This document shows positions 33,368 through 43,311 of a stretch of 64,000 nucleotides of DNA, one piece after another. The translations under genes and the position numbers were made by a program. Each line of letters begins with the position of its first letter. The first letter of the stretch is position 1. Source of the stretch: Peteryoungia aggregata LMG 23059 (GTDB taxonomy: Bacteria > Pseudomonadota > Alphaproteobacteria > Rhizobiales > Rhizobiaceae); assembly GCF_030814435.1 (NCBI RefSeq), contig NZ_JAUSUW010000012.1, forward strand, positions 61,517 to 125,516, written 5' to 3'. Under the pieces are notes generated by a model. It saw nothing but the letters and a program-made list of their open reading frames with translations, ran no database searches and had not been told where the DNA came from.

Positions 33368-35215
33368 ATGATCATCAAGCAGCTCTCAGAAACCCTCATC
33401 AACCAGATCGCCGCTGGCGAGGTCATCGAACGACCGGCCAGCGCGGCGAAGGAACTGATCGAGAATGCGATCGACGCAGGTGCTACCCGGATCGAGGTGG
33501 CGACGGCCGGCGGTGGCAAGACGCTGTTGCGCGTCATCGACAATGGCTGCGGCATGGGGCCGGAGGATCTGGCGCTCGCCATCCGCCGGCACTGCACCTC
33601 GAAGCTCAGCGAGACGCTGTTCGATATCCGCTCGCTCGGCTTTCGCGGCGAGGCCCTGCCCTCGATCGGCTCGGTGGCGAAGCTGACGATCACCAGCCGT
33701 CCGGCCGGCGCCGACAGCGGCGCGGAGATCGCTGTTATCGGCGGCAAGGTGGGGGACGTGCGGCCGGCAGCGGCCAATCCGGGCACGACGGTCGAAGTGC
33801 GTGACCTGTTCTTCGCCACACCGGCGCGGCTGAAATTCATGAAAACGGAGAAGGCGGAAGCGGGTGCGATCAGCGAGATCGTCAAGCGCATGGCGATCGC
33901 CTTTCCGGCAATCCGTTTCGTGCTCTCAGGCACCGACCGCTCGACGCTCGAATTTCCCGGCACCGGCGACGATCATCTGGCGCGCATCGCCCAGGTGCTG
34001 GGTGCGGACTTCAAGGATAATGCGATCGAGCTCGATGCCGAGCGCGAGGATGTGCGGCTAACAGGCTTTGCCGGCGTGCCGACCTTCAACCGGGGCAATT
34101 CTGCCCATCAATATGCCTTCGTCAACGGACGCCCGGTGCAGGACAAGCAGATCCTGTCAGCGATCCGCGGTGCCTATGCGGAGACGATCCCGCAGGGGCG
34201 CTATCCGGTGGCCGTACTGTCGCTGACGCTCGACCCGGCGCTGGTCGACGTCAACGTGCACCCGGCGAAATCGGATGTGCGCTTCCGCGATCCGGCGCTG
34301 GTGCGCGGGTTGATCGTCGGGGCTATCCGGCAATCCCTGCAACGGGAGGGCGACCGGGCGGCAACGACCGGGGCCGGCGGCATGCTGCGGGCGTTTCGCC
34401 CGGGGTTCTCGCCGCAACCGGCGCAGGCATGGTCACCCGCCAGTTCGCCGTCACGGCCTCTCCATGGGGCAGCGCCGAGCTTTGGCGGCGGGTTTGCGGC
34501 GGCTGCCGCTCCGGCTGCGCGCGGCTTTGGCGAGGCGGCGCAGGCGGCATTCGACAGCCTGTCGGTACCAACAGCCCGAAGCGAACCGATCCCCTCCCCT
34601 CTCCCCCAGAGCGCTTCCGTCGAGGCCATTGCAAGCTATCCACTGGGTGCTGCGCGGGCGCAGGTGCATGCCAATTACATCGTGGCGCAGACCGAGGACG
34701 GTCTTGTCATCGTCGACCAGCATGCCGCCCATGAGCGGCTCGTCTTCGAACAGATGCGCAAGGCGCTCATAGGGCGACGCCTTCCCTCGCAAGGGCTCTT
34801 GATCCCCGAGATCGTGGATTTGCCGGAAGAGGATTGCGATAGGCTGATGACCCATGCGGAAAGCCTGGAACAGCTGGGGCTTGCGATCGAGCGTTTCGGG
34901 CCTGGTGCCATTGCCGTTCGCGAGACCCCGGCGATGCTGGGCGAGATGGACGCGACGCAGCTGGTGCGCGACCTTGCCGACGAGATCGCCGAATGGGATA
35001 CAGCCGACCGGCTGTCAGCCAAGCTCGAACATGTGGCGGCGACCATGGCCTGCCACGGGTCCGTGCGCTCGGGACGACGGCTGCGGGTCGAGGAAATGAA
35101 CGCGCTTTTGCGCCAGATGGAGCAGACGCCGGGTTCGGGTCAGTGCAATCACGGGCGGCCGACGTATGTGGAGCTCAAGCTCTCCGATATCGAACGGCTG
35201 TTCGGGCGGAGCTGA
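33368..35215 (+). CDS. mutL: DNA mismatch repair protein MutL
   Basis: 615 residues. N-terminal GHKL ATPase with [23 protein letters not shown] and [10 protein letters not shown]; a Pro/Ala-rich linker (about 340-420); a C-terminal dimerisation domain. The endonuclease motif [12 protein letters not shown] is present, so this is the nicking type found in bacteria without MutH. It couples MutS mismatch recognition to strand removal. Confidence 0.97.
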   Translation: MIIKQLSETLINQIAAGEVIERPASAAKELIENAIDAGATRIEVATAGGGKTLLRVIDNGCGMGPEDLALAIRRHCTSKLSETLFDIRSLGFRGEALPSIGSVAKLTITSRPAGADSGAEIAVIGGKVGDVRPAAANPGTTVEVRDLFFATPARLKFMKTEKAEAGAISEIVKRMAIAFPAIRFVLSGTDRSTLEFPGTGDDHLARIAQVLGADFKDNAIELDAEREDVRLTGFAGVPTFNRGNSAHQYAFVNGRPVQDKQILSAIRGAYAETIPQGRYPVAVLSLTLDPALVDVNVHPAKSDVRFRDPALVRGLIVGAIRQSLQREGDRAATTGAGGMLRAFRPGFSPQPAQAWSPASSPSRPLHGAAPSFGGGFAAAAAPAARGFGEAAQAAFDSLSVPTARSEPIPSPLPQSASVEAIASYPLGAARAQVHANYIVAQTEDGLVIVDQHAAHERLVFEQMRKALIGRRLPSQGLLIPEIVDLPEEDCDRLMTHAESLEQLGLAIERFGPGAIAVRETPAMLGEMDATQLVRDLADEIAEWDTADRLSAKLEHVAATMACHGSVRSGRRLRVEEMNALLRQMEQTPGSGQCNHGRPTYVELKLSDIERLFGRS

Positions 35216-35309
35216 GCTTGCCACGCACGGGTTTTGACGCGAGCCATCTTTCATTCGCCGGGAGGGCGCTGTATTGCAGTTCCGTGACACGCGGCGCAGG
35301 AGAAGAGTG

Positions 35310-35540
35310 ATGAACCGTTTCGAAGGCGGCGGAAACCGCGAAGCCAAGATCCGCTATCTCGATGCCGATTTCCAGATCCTGACGCCGGGGACCTTCGTCA
35401 CCTGCGCGATCACCGGACGCCCGGTGCTGGTTGACGAACTGAAATACTGGAGCGTCGCACGCCAGGAAGCCTATGTAGATGCGGCGGCCTCGCTCGAAGC
35501 CGAGAAGCGCGCCGGCGCGCTTCCGAACCAGCACCGCTGA
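35310..35540 (+). CDS. DUF2093 family protein
   Basis: 76 residues with the family core IRYLDADFQILTPGTFV and CAITGRPVLVDELKYWSV. Start ATG 35310 is set by AGGAG at 35299-35303. Function unknown; the gene often follows mutL in rhizobia. It is convergent with lpxK, 3 bp apart. Confidence 0.85.
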   Translation: MNRFEGGGNREAKIRYLDADFQILTPGTFVTCAITGRPVLVDELKYWSVARQEAYVDAAASLEAEKRAGALPNQHR

Positions 35541-35543
35541 GCC

Positions 35544-36578
35544 TCAGTTCTTCTTGACGAGACGCCTGCGCCGGCAGGCCTCGATGGCCCTGTCGATGAT
35601 CAGATCAGGTGCCTTGGGGTCATCGAAGACCATGTCGATTTCCACGGTTTTCGATCTTTTCGACAATTCTGCCGCCTGGCCGTGACCGCCTGCGAGGCGG
35701 ATGCTGTCTTTGGCCGTGGTCACCAGTTGCAGGCCCTGCTTTTCGGCACGGGACAGAAGATCGGCGATCTCGTCGTCGGCGAGATGGTGATGGTCCGGGA
35801 AATCCTGCCGGTCAGCGATGACGCAGCCCAGGTCTGCCAGCGTGCGATAGAATTTCTGCGGATCGGCAATGCCTGCGTAAGCCAGAACTGACACGCCCGA
35901 AAGCTCGCCTGCGGCCTGCGGCATGACATTGGCAACCAGCACCGGCTTGCCGCTGCGGGACGCCTTGCGGACGAACTGATCGGCAGCATCGCCCTTGCCA
36001 ACCTTGAGGATCGCATCGAGTTGGCGCATCTGGATGCCGAGCGGTGCGCGCACCGGGCCGGAGGGTACCACCCAGCCATTGCCGATCCCGCGCAGGCTAT
36101 CGACGACGATCAGCGCGTAGTCCACCAGCAGTCGGGCGCTCTGGAAGCCATCGTCCATGATGACCAGATCGACGCCTTCGGCCACCAGCTTTTCGGCACC
36201 GGCTACCCTGCGGCGGGAAATCACCGTGAGCGCCTCACGGGCGAGCAGCAGGGGCTCGTCGCCAACAGCCGTCGAGCGGTGGTGATGCGGATCGACGACG
36301 GTGGTGACATCAAGCGATCCGCCGTAACCGCGGCTGAGGAAGCCCGGCTTCAGCCCCTTGGCCTTAGCCGCACGGGCAAGGGCGATCGCGGTCGGGGTCT
36401 TTCCGGCGCCGCCGACAGTGAAGTTACCGACGCAGACGACGGGGACGGGCAAGGCGTGACGGCGGCGGTGCCGCATGACGGCACCGGAAATGCGGCCATA
36501 GACGAAGGAGAGCGGATAGAGGCAGATCGCCTGCCAGCCGGTCTTGGTCCACCAGAAAGGCGGTGCCTCGGATACCAT
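35544..36578 (-). CDS. lpxK: Tetraacyldisaccharide 4'-kinase
   Basis: 344 residues. Phosphorylates the 4' position of the lipid A precursor at the inner membrane. P-loop [11 protein letters not shown] at about residues 51-61, an N-terminal membrane-associated helix ([16 protein letters not shown]), and the later IMDDGFQ block. Start ATG 36578 with AGGGA upstream; the longer frame to 36665 is unconserved. Last gene of the minus-strand LPS operon that includes waaA. Confidence 0.96.
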   Translation of the reverse strand: MVSEAPPFWWTKTGWQAICLYPLSFVYGRISGAVMRHRRRHALPVPVVCVGNFTVGGAGKTPTAIALARAAKAKGLKPGFLSRGYGGSLDVTTVVDPHHHRSTAVGDEPLLLAREALTVISRRRVAGAEKLVAEGVDLVIMDDGFQSARLLVDYALIVVDSLRGIGNGWVVPSGPVRAPLGIQMRQLDAILKVGKGDAADQFVRKASRSGKPVLVANVMPQAAGELSGVSVLAYAGIADPQKFYRTLADLGCVIADRQDFPDHHHLADDEIADLLSRAEKQGLQLVTTAKDSIRLAGGHGQAAELSKRSKTVEIDMVFDDPKAPDLIIDRAIEACRRRRLVKKN

Positions 36579-36692
36579 TCTCGTCCCTGTTCGTGACCTC
36601 GGCGCCCCCTTGGCGCCTTCCCTCGGGCGCAACAAGAAGCATCGCAACGTCTGGCGGTCAAGCACAGCCGTGCCGAAATGGCACGCGCGCCG

Positions 36693-37400
36693 TCAGTTGA
36701 GGACGGCTTCGAGCTCGGTGATGTCGGCGAGTATCATGTCCGAGTGGAGCGCCAGCGTTTCCCGCGAACCCGTCCCGGAGAGCACGCCGATCTTCAGACC
36801 GGCACCGGCATTATGACCCATGTGCAGATCATGATTGTTGTCGCCGACGACAGCGACTTCCGACGGTGCAAGCCCGGTCGCGGCGCAGAAGCCCAGCACC
36901 ATGCCGGCTTCCGGCTTCTTGCCATGACCACTGTCGTAACCGGCGACGAAATCGACATAGGGCAGGATGCCGAAGCGCTCGGCTGCAACCCGTATCGACC
37001 GTTCGTTGTCGCTGGAGGCAATGCCGAGACGAATGCCCTTGCCATGCAGGCGGGCAAAGAGCGGCTTGAGTTCCGTCACCGGCACCGAGAGCTGGGCGGC
37101 TTCGGCAAAGCAGTCGTCTATCTTCGGTACCAGACCCTGCAGCGTGAAGGGGGAGCCGGCATCGATCATGCCTTCGGCGATCTCGACCGTATTGGCGGAG
37201 GCGAACAGGCTGTCCGGAACGATGGCTCCTGTCACCGGGTCCATGCCGCAGGCGGTCAGCAGACGGTCGGCCAGCGGTTGATCACCGTCTGCCGCCATCA
37301 GGGCCACCTTGCGGTTGACGGGTCCCCAGCTCGCATCGAAATCGAGCAGTGTCCCGTCCTTGTCGAACAGGATGCCGGCAATCTTAGGCTTCTGCTGCAT
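36693..37400 (-). CDS. HAD-superfamily hydrolase, phosphoglycolate phosphatase-like
   Basis: 235 residues. Catalytic motif I is FDKDGTLLD (Asp13 nucleophile, Asp15 acid/base), motif II is IASSD, and motif IV is VVGDNNHD. A helical cap lies between motifs I and II. The likely reaction is phosphate removal from a small sugar phosphate. It sits between waaA and lpxK on the same strand, so it may be part of the LPS operon, though the link is only positional. Confidence 0.87.
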   Translation of the reverse strand: MQQKPKIAGILFDKDGTLLDFDASWGPVNRKVALMAADGDQPLADRLLTACGMDPVTGAIVPDSLFASANTVEIAEGMIDAGSPFTLQGLVPKIDDCFAEAAQLSVPVTELKPLFARLHGKGIRLGIASSDNERSIRVAAERFGILPYVDFVAGYDSGHGKKPEAGMVLGFCAATGLAPSEVAVVGDNNHDLHMGHNAGAGLKIGVLSGTGSRETLALHSDMILADITELEAVLN

Positions 37401-37421
37401 GGAAAAGTTCCTGTTGGAGGA

Positions 37422-38747
37422 TCAGCTCTGGCTGGCGGTGCGCGGTTCGAGTTTGGCCTTGACCGAAAGCGGGCTGATATAGGGCTCGAGCCCCTTCAGC
37501 GTCGCAGTCAGGGCGCCACGCATCTCCTGCATGCTTTCCTGCCCGGCATCGATCATCTTGGACCGTGCCATGTCATTGTTCAGGAGAAAATGCACTGCCT
37601 TGGCCAGCATTTCGGCATCGCGGACGATGCGGGCCGAGCCCTTGCGCACGAGCCGCTGATAGCTTTCGCGAAAATTGCTGACCTGCGGACCTGACAGAAC
37701 TGCGCAGCCGAGCATGGCCGGTTCCAGCGGGTTCTGCCCACCATCGGCGGAGAGCGACCGGCCGACGAAGGCAACTTCTGTCAGGCGAAGATAAAGGCCC
37801 ATCTCGCCGATGGTATCGCCGAGGAAGACGTCCGTCTCGGCGGTGACGACATCGCCGCGGGTTCGGCGGGCGACCACAAGGCCCTTCTCCACCAGCATGG
37901 CCTCGATCTCGTCGCTGCGTTCGGGATGGCGCGGGACGAGAACGGTCAACATTCCCGTATGGGCCTTCAGGGCCCGATGGACCATGGAGGCGATTTTCTC
38001 TTCGCCGTCGAAGGTGGAAATCGCCGCCCAGGTCTTGCGCTCTCCAATCTGCTGGCGATACCGCTCCAGCACCTGTTCGTCGCAGGGCGGCGCGTCGCTG
38101 TCGACCTTGATGTTGCCGGATACGCTGACGGGCCAGGCACCGAGATCACGGAAGCGTTCGGCATCGAGATCGGACTGGGCAATGACCAGCGCCAGCTTGC
38201 CAAACAGGGTTTCGGCAATCGAAGGATGCCGCTTCCAGCGATCGAAGGAGCGATCGGACATGCGGGCATTGACGAGGATCTGCGGGATGTGGCGGCGATG
38301 CAGCTCGGCAAGCGTCGTCGGCCAGATTTCCGATTCGACGCCGATGGCTATGTCCGGCTGCCAGTAATCCAGGAAGCGGCGGATCGATGGCAGGAGGTCA
38401 AGCGGCACATACTGGTGGAGGACCATGTCGCCGAGACGGTTCTTGGCCACTTCGGCTGATGTCACGGTTCCGGTGGTCAAGAGTACGTGGATGTCGCGGC
38501 GGCGCAGTTCACGCATCAGGGCGACAACGGCTGTTGTTTCGCCAACACTTGCGGCATGGATCCAGACGAGCGGACCGGCGGGCCGCGGAAGGCTCGCATG
38601 GCCGAACCGCTCCGCCCGACGCGCCTTGTCTTCCTTGCCCTTGGCCGCGCGGTAAGCGAGCATCGGTCCCGACAGCGGATAGGCCGCGAGGCCCAGCCAG
38701 CCGTAGGATCTCAAGGCGAAGGAGGCTAGGCCATCGCTCAGTGCCAT
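37422..38747 (-). CDS. waaA: 3-deoxy-D-manno-octulosonic acid (Kdo) transferase
   Basis: 441 residues, GT30 family. An N-terminal membrane-associated helix precedes the catalytic Glu70 in HAASVGE; the IGVESEIWPT block and the sugar-nucleotide-binding C-terminal half (GGQNPLEPAMLGC) are intact. It adds Kdo to lipid IVA, the step before late acylation. Upstream genes on the same strand are DUF4170 and a CysQ-like phosphatase, downstream are a HAD enzyme and lpxK. Confidence 0.97.
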   Translation of the reverse strand: MALSDGLASFALRSYGWLGLAAYPLSGPMLAYRAAKGKEDKARRAERFGHASLPRPAGPLVWIHAASVGETTAVVALMRELRRRDIHVLLTTGTVTSAEVAKNRLGDMVLHQYVPLDLLPSIRRFLDYWQPDIAIGVESEIWPTTLAELHRRHIPQILVNARMSDRSFDRWKRHPSIAETLFGKLALVIAQSDLDAERFRDLGAWPVSVSGNIKVDSDAPPCDEQVLERYRQQIGERKTWAAISTFDGEEKIASMVHRALKAHTGMLTVLVPRHPERSDEIEAMLVEKGLVVARRTRGDVVTAETDVFLGDTIGEMGLYLRLTEVAFVGRSLSADGGQNPLEPAMLGCAVLSGPQVSNFRESYQRLVRKGSARIVRDAEMLAKAVHFLLNNDMARSKMIDAGQESMQEMRGALTATLKGLEPYISPLSVKAKLEPRTASQS

Positions 38748-38897
38748 CGATAGAACCTGCTCATCTTCATCGACAATGCCATTCTGCCCTTTCAGGAGGC
38801 GGCGCTACGCAACAATAGAGATGCAAGAAGACTGAGTTCAAAACGTGACCCTTGCGGGTCATCCCCAGCGGCCTTGGGAGAGCCGCCGTGCTCCGGT

Positions 38898-39134
38898 TCA
38901 CTTCTCCGAAGGGTTCAGCAGCCGGTGCATGTGGACGATGAAATAGCGCATATGCGCATTGTCGACCGTCGCCTGGGCTTTCGCCTTCCAGGCCACCAGG
39001 GCGCTGGCGTAATCGGGGAAGATGCCGACGATATCGAGGTCGTTCAGATCGCGGAACTGGACCTCTTCGAGGCTCGACAGTTCACCGCCAAAAACCAGAT
39101 GGAGAAGCTGCTTGTTTTCGTTGGTTTCCGTCAT
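38898..39134 (-). CDS. DUF4170 family protein
   Basis: 78 residues matching the small DUF4170 family common next to waaA in rhizobia: LHLVFGGELSSLEEVQFRDL and the end block MRYFIVHMHRLLNP. No catalytic motifs. The conserved linkage to waaA suggests a helper role in envelope synthesis, which is inference only. Confidence 0.85.
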   Translation of the reverse strand: MTETNENKQLLHLVFGGELSSLEEVQFRDLNDLDIVGIFPDYASALVAWKAKAQATVDNAHMRYFIVHMHRLLNPSEK

Positions 39135-39196
39135 CGTTGCGGCCTTTTCCCATTCTCAGTCAGTCGGCTTTCATCTGCGCGATTTCGCTGCAAAGG

Positions 39197-40027
39197 TCAA
39201 CTCCGTGGAATTCGCGTGATGTTCTTCAGCAATGCCGGAAGAAGCTCGGACGATGCTGCACACAGCACCGGATGGGTTACGTCTTCGCGATTGTAGACCA
39301 GCGCCTGACCATCCAGGTCGGTGATCGAGCCGCCTGCCCGGGTCAGTATCAGATCGGCGGCGGCGAGATCCCAGTCGTGCGAGCTCTTTTTGACGAGCGT
39401 CGCATCAATACGGCCATCGGCGACAAGTGCCAGCCGGTAAGCAAGCGACGGGATGTGCTCGACGCGTTCGATGCGGGGCCTCAGCACCGGGCTGAAGCTG
39501 GCAACCATGTCCTGGGCCGAAGCCATCTTCAGGCTGCCTTCGATGCCGGCCGTGGAGACGGTGATGTCCTGGCCATTGCGGCGGGCGGGGCCATCGGCTG
39601 CTGCCGTGAACTCTTCGCCGAGCGATGGGGCAACAAGGATGCCGGCGACGGGTTTGCCCTTATGGACGACAGCCACCGAGACGCACCAGGTGTCCTTGCC
39701 GGCCAGGAAGGCGCGGGTGCCGTCGATCGGATCGATGACGAAGAGGGTCTCACAGGAGAGGCGCGCCGGATCGTCGTCCGTCTCTTCCGACAGCCAGCCA
39801 TAATTGGGCCGGGCGTGGCGGAGGATTTCCTCCAGGATCTTGTTGGCCGCGTAGTCTGCGGCGCTGACCGGCGAGCGGCCCTCGTTCTTCCACCAGACTT
39901 CCGGAGACTGGCCGAAATGGGCCATGGCCACCTTGCCAGCTTCCCGGGCCGCATCGGTGATCAGAGCGAGGTCGGCCTGCCAGTCGAAGCGCAGCCCGTC
40001 CTTTGTCTGTCGATCAGAGCCCGGCAA
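39197..40027 (-). CDS. Inositol monophosphatase-family phosphatase, CysQ-like
   Basis: 276 residues of the Mg-dependent inositol monophosphatase/3'(2'),5'-bisphosphate nucleotidase family. Metal-binding motifs: LSEETDDD, DPIDGTRAF and WDLAAADLIL. CysQ (PAP phosphatase) is the likeliest activity. The TTG start at 40027 overlaps the end of pmbA by 14 bp, so translation is probably coupled; a CTG start further in, after AAGGA, is less likely. Confidence 0.87.
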   Translation of the reverse strand: MPGSDRQTKDGLRFDWQADLALITDAAREAGKVAMAHFGQSPEVWWKNEGRSPVSAADYAANKILEEILRHARPNYGWLSEETDDDPARLSCETLFVIDPIDGTRAFLAGKDTWCVSVAVVHKGKPVAGILVAPSLGEEFTAAADGPARRNGQDITVSTAGIEGSLKMASAQDMVASFSPVLRPRIERVEHIPSLAYRLALVADGRIDATLVKKSSHDWDLAAADLILTRAGGSITDLDGQALVYNREDVTHPVLCAASSELLPALLKNITRIPRS

Positions 40028-41360
40028 GGGTCATGCCCTCGATGGCGAGCGTCGGAGCTGCGACACCGAACTTGCGGTCGATATCGTTGGCCACCGTGAT
40101 CCGCATGAACATGTCCTTGAGATTGGACGCGATGGTGATCTCTGAAACAGGATAGGTCAATTCGCCATTCTCGATCCAGAAGCCGCTCGCACCCCGACTG
40201 TATTCGCCCGTGATCATGTCGACACCCTGACCGATCATGTCGGTGATGTAGAGACCCGTGCCGACACTCCGGATCAGGTCTTCGGGCGAGATGTCACCAG
40301 GCTCCAGCGCAAGGTTGGTAGAGGACGGCGAGACCGCCGTTCCACCCCGGACGCCACGACCATTGGTCTTCAGCCCAAGTTCGCGGGCGGCGGACGACGA
40401 CAGGAACCAGTGCTTGAGCACGCCGTCCTCAATCATGGTCATCGCTTTGCCCGACACACCCTCGCCATCGAAGGGCCGAGACGAGGAGCCGCGCACCTTC
40501 AGCGGATCGTCGGTGATATTGAGGCCAGCCTTCAGCACCTGCTGCCCCATCTTGTCGCGCAGGAAGGACGTCTTGCGGGCGACCGAGGCACCATTGATGG
40601 CACCGGCGATCGTGCCGACAAAGCCTCGGGCGACGCGGGGGTCGAAGACGACCGTCAAGTTCGATGCCGTCGGCACCTGGCGCGGGTTCAAGCGGCGGAT
40701 GGCGCGCTCTGCAGCACGGCGGCCGATTTCCTCGGGCCCATCGAGTTCGGCGAAGTAGAGGCGGCTGTCGAAATCATGGTCGCGTTCCATCTTGGTGCCT
40801 TCGCCGGCGATGACGCCGACAGAGCGGGAGAAGCGCGAGCCGGCATAGCTGCCGGAAAAGCCGTGGGAGGTGACGAGCACCAGGCCGCCCATGCCGGCGG
40901 AGGCACCGGCACCCAGCGAGTTGCTGACGCCGTTCACCGAGCGGGCCACATCTTCCATGGCAAGCGCGCTTTCGCGCAGCTGGTCGCTCGACACTTCCGT
41001 ATCGTCGAAGAGCTGAAGATCGGGGATGTCGCGGGCGAGATCGCTCTCGTCGGCGAGACCGGCGAAGGGATCTTCGGGCGACACCTTGGCCATGGCGACA
41101 GCGCGCTCGGCAAGCGCCGTCAGGTCGAAACCGGGATTGGCCGAGACGGACGCCACCTGACGACCGATGAAGACACGCAGCGAAAAGTCGTCGCTTTCGG
41201 ACGCCTCGGTCGACTCGACCTTGCCGAGACGGATGCTGACGCCCTTGGATCGGGAGCGGACGACCACGGCATCCGCCTTGTCGGCACCGGCCTTGATGGC
41301 CAGATCGACGAGTTGCTCGGCGCGTTCGAGGAGATTGGCGGAATCGATTTGATTGGGCAT
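40014..41360 (-). CDS. pmbA: TldD/PmbA family metalloprotease component (PmbA/TldE)
   Basis: 448 residues. The PmbA (TldE) type lacks the HExxxH zinc motif of its partner TldD, and none is present here. Conserved segments include RSRSKGVSIRLG, HDFDSRLYFAELDG and GTGLYITDMIGQG. PmbA and TldD form a heterodimer that degrades unfolded peptides and matures some peptide antibiotics. tldD itself is not in the window. Confidence 0.93.
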   Translation of the reverse strand: MPNQIDSANLLERAEQLVDLAIKAGADKADAVVVRSRSKGVSIRLGKVESTEASESDDFSLRVFIGRQVASVSANPGFDLTALAERAVAMAKVSPEDPFAGLADESDLARDIPDLQLFDDTEVSSDQLRESALAMEDVARSVNGVSNSLGAGASAGMGGLVLVTSHGFSGSYAGSRFSRSVGVIAGEGTKMERDHDFDSRLYFAELDGPEEIGRRAAERAIRRLNPRQVPTASNLTVVFDPRVARGFVGTIAGAINGASVARKTSFLRDKMGQQVLKAGLNITDDPLKVRGSSSRPFDGEGVSGKAMTMIEDGVLKHWFLSSSAARELGLKTNGRGVRGGTAVSPSSTNLALEPGDISPEDLIRSVGTGLYITDMIGQGVDMITGEYSRGASGFWIENGELTYPVSEITIASNLKDMFMRITVANDIDRKFGVAAPTLAIEGMTLAGL

Positions 41361-41498
41361 GGCTTGGCCTTTCCTTCCCGCTCCATTTATTGTGCCTTAC
41401 AAGGTGCATCAAGGGCGGTTCCGGCTTTTCCGTTCACGAGCCCGGCATGGCATCAAATGAGCAGGCTCGGCAGATGCCGGCGAACGAGGAGAATTGCA

Positions 41499-43307
41499 TT
41501 GGCAGGCGCGAGCGAAGCTCTTTTCACCCAGCCCCTTCTGTTGCTCGGCGGCGCTGTGATCGCAGCACCGATCTTCCGCAAGCTGGGACTGGGCACGGTC
41601 CTCGGCTATCTGGCGGCCGGCGTGGTGATCGGACCGGTGCTGCACCTGATCGGCGGGTCCGGCGAGATCCTCGCCGTGGCGGAGCTTGGCGTCGTACTGC
41701 TTCTCTTCATCATCGGCCTTGAGTTGAAACCCAGCCGGTTGTGGCACATGCGGCGTGATATCTTCGGGCTCGGCACGGCGCAGGTGATGCTGACCGGGTT
41801 GGCGCTGACCGGCATCGCACTTGCTTCGGGTCTGCTCGACTGGCGCGCCGCACTGGTCACAGGGTTCGGCCTGGCGCTTTCGTCCACGGCATTCGCGCTG
41901 CAATTGCTCGAAGACTATGGTGACATGAACAGTCGCTATGGTCAGCGATCCTTCTCCATCCTGCTCTTCCAGGACCTTGCCATCGTGCCGCTGCTGGCCA
42001 TGGTCTCGGTGCTCGGAACACCGAGTGGTGACGGGCAACAATCCGCTGTGATCGAGGTGGCCATCGCCGTCGGGGCCGTCATCGGCATGATCCTTGCCGG
42101 TCGATACCTCTTGACGCCGCTGTTTCAGGTGATCGCGCGAACCGGCGCGCGCGAGGTGATGATCGCGGCAGCCCTCTTCGTCGTGCTCGGATCAGCCTAT
42201 CTGATGCAGGTGGCCGGGCTTTCCATGGCGATGGGCGCCTTTCTGGCCGGCGTGATGCTGGCCGAATCCTCGTACCGCCACGAGCTGGAGGCCGACATCG
42301 AGCCGTTCCGCGGGCTGCTGCTCGCGCTTTTCTTCATCGCCGTCGGCCTTTCGATGGAACTTCAGGTGATCGTCGACAACCTGGCCCTGATCGCGGTGAC
42401 CGTGCCGCTTCTCATGGCAGTCAAGGCGCTGGTCCTCTATGTGATCTGCCGGGTCGCGGGTTCACCCCATAGGGATGCTCTGCGGATCTGCATGCTTCTG
42501 CCTCAAGGCGGCGAGTTCGGCTTCGTTCTCTTCACCACCGCTGCGGCGGTCGGTGTTCTCAGCAGCGGCCAGTCGTCCCTGTTGATCTCGATCGTGACCC
42601 TGTCAATGGCACTCACGCCACTGACGGCGCTGATCGGGCAAAAGCTGCTGGCGCGTGAGGCGAGCGAAAAGGAGGAGATCGAGGAAGATTTCGAGGGGGC
42701 CGGCTCGGACGTGCTGATGGTGGGCTTCTCCCGTTTTGGACAGATTGCCGCCCAGATCCTGCTGGCGAGCGGGCGCGATGTCACCATTCTCGACGACAGC
42801 CCGGACCGCGTGCGACAGGCGTCGACCTTCGGTTTCCGCATCTATTTCGGCGATGGCACCCGGCTCGACATGCTGCGCGCCGCCGGCATCGAGAGGGCAA
42901 AGATCGTCGCTGTCTGCACCCACAAGAAGGAGATCACCGACAAGATCGTCGATCTCATCCGCTCCGAATATCCTGATGTGCGTTTGTTTGTGCGGTCGTA
43001 CGACCGGGTACACAGCCTGGAACTGCGCGCGCGCGACGTGGAATACGAGCTGCGCGAGACCTTCGAGTCGGGTCTGCTCTTCGGACGGCGGACGCTGGAA
43101 GGCCTCGGCGCCAGCGAAGACGAGGCCTATGACATCGGCGAGGACATTCGCCGGCGGGACGAGGAGCGGCTGAAACTGCAAGCCCAGGAAGGAATCCTCG
43201 CGGGGCGGGAGCTGATGCACAAGCGACCGGTGAAGCCGGAGCCGCTGATCAAGCCGAAAAAGCCCATTCACACGGTGGAGCCCGAACGGGACGCGCCAGC
43301 CGCATGA
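41499..43307 (+). CDS. CPA2 cation:proton antiporter with TrkA-N domain (KefB/C-like)
   Basis: 602 residues: about 12 membrane helices (to residue 385, with LEDYGDMNSRYGQRSFSILLFQDL) and a cytoplasmic Rossmann TrkA-N domain (DVLMVGFSRFGQIAAQILLASG) that binds nucleotide and gates transport. The charged tail is Lys/Pro-rich. Likely K+ efflux in exchange for protons. Start TTG 41499 is defined by AGGAG at 41487-41491; the long open frame from 40410 is mostly antisense to pmbA. Convergent with the patatin gene. Confidence 0.93.
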   Translation: MAGASEALFTQPLLLLGGAVIAAPIFRKLGLGTVLGYLAAGVVIGPVLHLIGGSGEILAVAELGVVLLLFIIGLELKPSRLWHMRRDIFGLGTAQVMLTGLALTGIALASGLLDWRAALVTGFGLALSSTAFALQLLEDYGDMNSRYGQRSFSILLFQDLAIVPLLAMVSVLGTPSGDGQQSAVIEVAIAVGAVIGMILAGRYLLTPLFQVIARTGAREVMIAAALFVVLGSAYLMQVAGLSMAMGAFLAGVMLAESSYRHELEADIEPFRGLLLALFFIAVGLSMELQVIVDNLALIAVTVPLLMAVKALVLYVICRVAGSPHRDALRICMLLPQGGEFGFVLFTTAAAVGVLSSGQSSLLISIVTLSMALTPLTALIGQKLLAREASEKEEIEEDFEGAGSDVLMVGFSRFGQIAAQILLASGRDVTILDDSPDRVRQASTFGFRIYFGDGTRLDMLRAAGIERAKIVAVCTHKKEITDKIVDLIRSEYPDVRLFVRSYDRVHSLELRARDVEYELRETFESGLLFGRRTLEGLGASEDEAYDIGEDIRRRDEERLKLQAQEGILAGRELMHKRPVKPEPLIKPKKPIHTVEPERDAPAA

Positions 43308-43311
43308 TCCG

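Noticed and set aside
40410..41498. Open frame in front of the CPA2 antiporter that would make a 965-residue protein
   Set aside because: This part is antisense to pmbA, whose protein is well conserved. A TTG with ideal AGGAG at 41499 gives a normal antiporter.
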